From contig NZ_FXTB01000001.1 in NCBI RefSeq assembly GCF_900182605.1, forward strand, positions 1,204,996-1,268,995: DNA of 64,000 nucleotides. Reading direction: 5' to 3'. The position numbers and the translations under genes were made by a program. This DNA is from Saccharicrinis carchari (GTDB taxonomy: Bacteria > Bacteroidota > Bacteroidia > Bacteroidales > Marinilabiliaceae). Positions 63,910 through 64,000 of this stretch are shown piece by piece; within the stretch, counting starts at the first letter, position 1; each line of letters begins with the position of its first letter. A model generated the notes under the pieces. It was not told the DNA's origin. It saw only the letters and a program-made list of their open reading frames with translations, and did not search any database.

Positions 63910-64000
63910 CCTATGCGCAATATCATATCACCACTCACCAGTTCCTCCCCTTGGGGGAGGTTAGGAGGGGCTCCTATGGTTAATTTGGCCGAGATGAATA
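63910..64000 (+). repeat. Downstream repeat R, copy 2, with detached module fragment
   Basis: Same arrangement as 61131-61214. Its last 22 bases are identical to 59831-59852 of fibre gene 1 (VNLAEMN codons), so a gene-1-like partial module begins at the window edge. Confidence 0.8.

Noticed and set aside
58638..64000. Prophage or contractile injection system
   Set aside because: The fibre-like proteins carry Sec signal peptides and no sheath, tube, baseplate, portal or lysis genes are present.

Overview
This window looks like chromosome of a Bacteroidota member, probably Bacteroidales/Marinilabiliales. The evidence is a TonB-dependent receptor, a one-protein hybrid two-component regulator with an AraC output domain, a Bacteroides-type tryptophanase, lipoproteins with classical lipoboxes, few strong Shine-Dalgarno sites, moderately low GC, and many intergenic 'CCCCATCCC...GGGGAAGAGCC' repeats. 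I found no rRNA, tRNA or CRISPR array.

Region by region. 1-8.4 kb: an SPFH/flotillin-like protein, a tandem universal stress protein, a small helical protein, an MscS channel, a flavodoxin-ferredoxin (EFR1) protein, the two-gene carboxyspermidine route to spermidine (carboxynorspermidine dehydrogenase and NspC), and an ERCC4-HhH nuclease. 8.6-19.6 kb: a YfiR-like gene followed by a TonB-dependent receptor, tryptophanase, a DUF4382 lipoprotein, a cytochrome c-glucose dehydrogenase fusion, SixA, a YfcE-type phosphoesterase, a MITE-like element, a flavin reductase and an ankyrin lipoprotein. 19.8-29.2 kb: a PIF1 helicase-TPR fusion, a large TPR protein, a GH20 beta-hexosaminidase and a TPR histidine kinase.

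29.5-42 kb is a regulation and efflux block read on the minus strand: RND adaptor, RND pump, TolC-like channel, LytS-type kinase, LytTR regulator, then the hybrid two-component protein. Palindromic repeat elements sit on both sides of the tolC-like gene. 42-48 kb: a CBM9-like protein, a NagB/PIG-L fusion and a ROK repressor (amino-sugar metabolism that fits the GH20 enzyme), then MnmD. 48-57.6 kb: DNA polymerase IV, a small helical protein, an ArsC-like protein, a lipoprotein serpin, MgtC, an aminotransferase, NUDIX, a nucleotidyltransferase and an N-acetylmuramoyl-L-alanine amidase.

57.9-64 kb is the accessory and most unusual part. An orphan MobV-relaxase-like fragment and a long palindrome precede three tandem secreted 'tail-fibre' paralogues. 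Their N-terminal parts differ, but they share a C-terminal module (FVFEPDYxLRDLS...NLAEMNKLLLQKVEELTLY). The third copy looks like a mosaic of the first two. Repeats downstream of copies 2 and 3 carry a loose fragment of the same module. A 21-bp minisatellite and an unknown helical protein lie between copies 2 and 3. This looks like a recombining, diversifying array of surface or secreted fibres and is the best candidate for an undescribed system.
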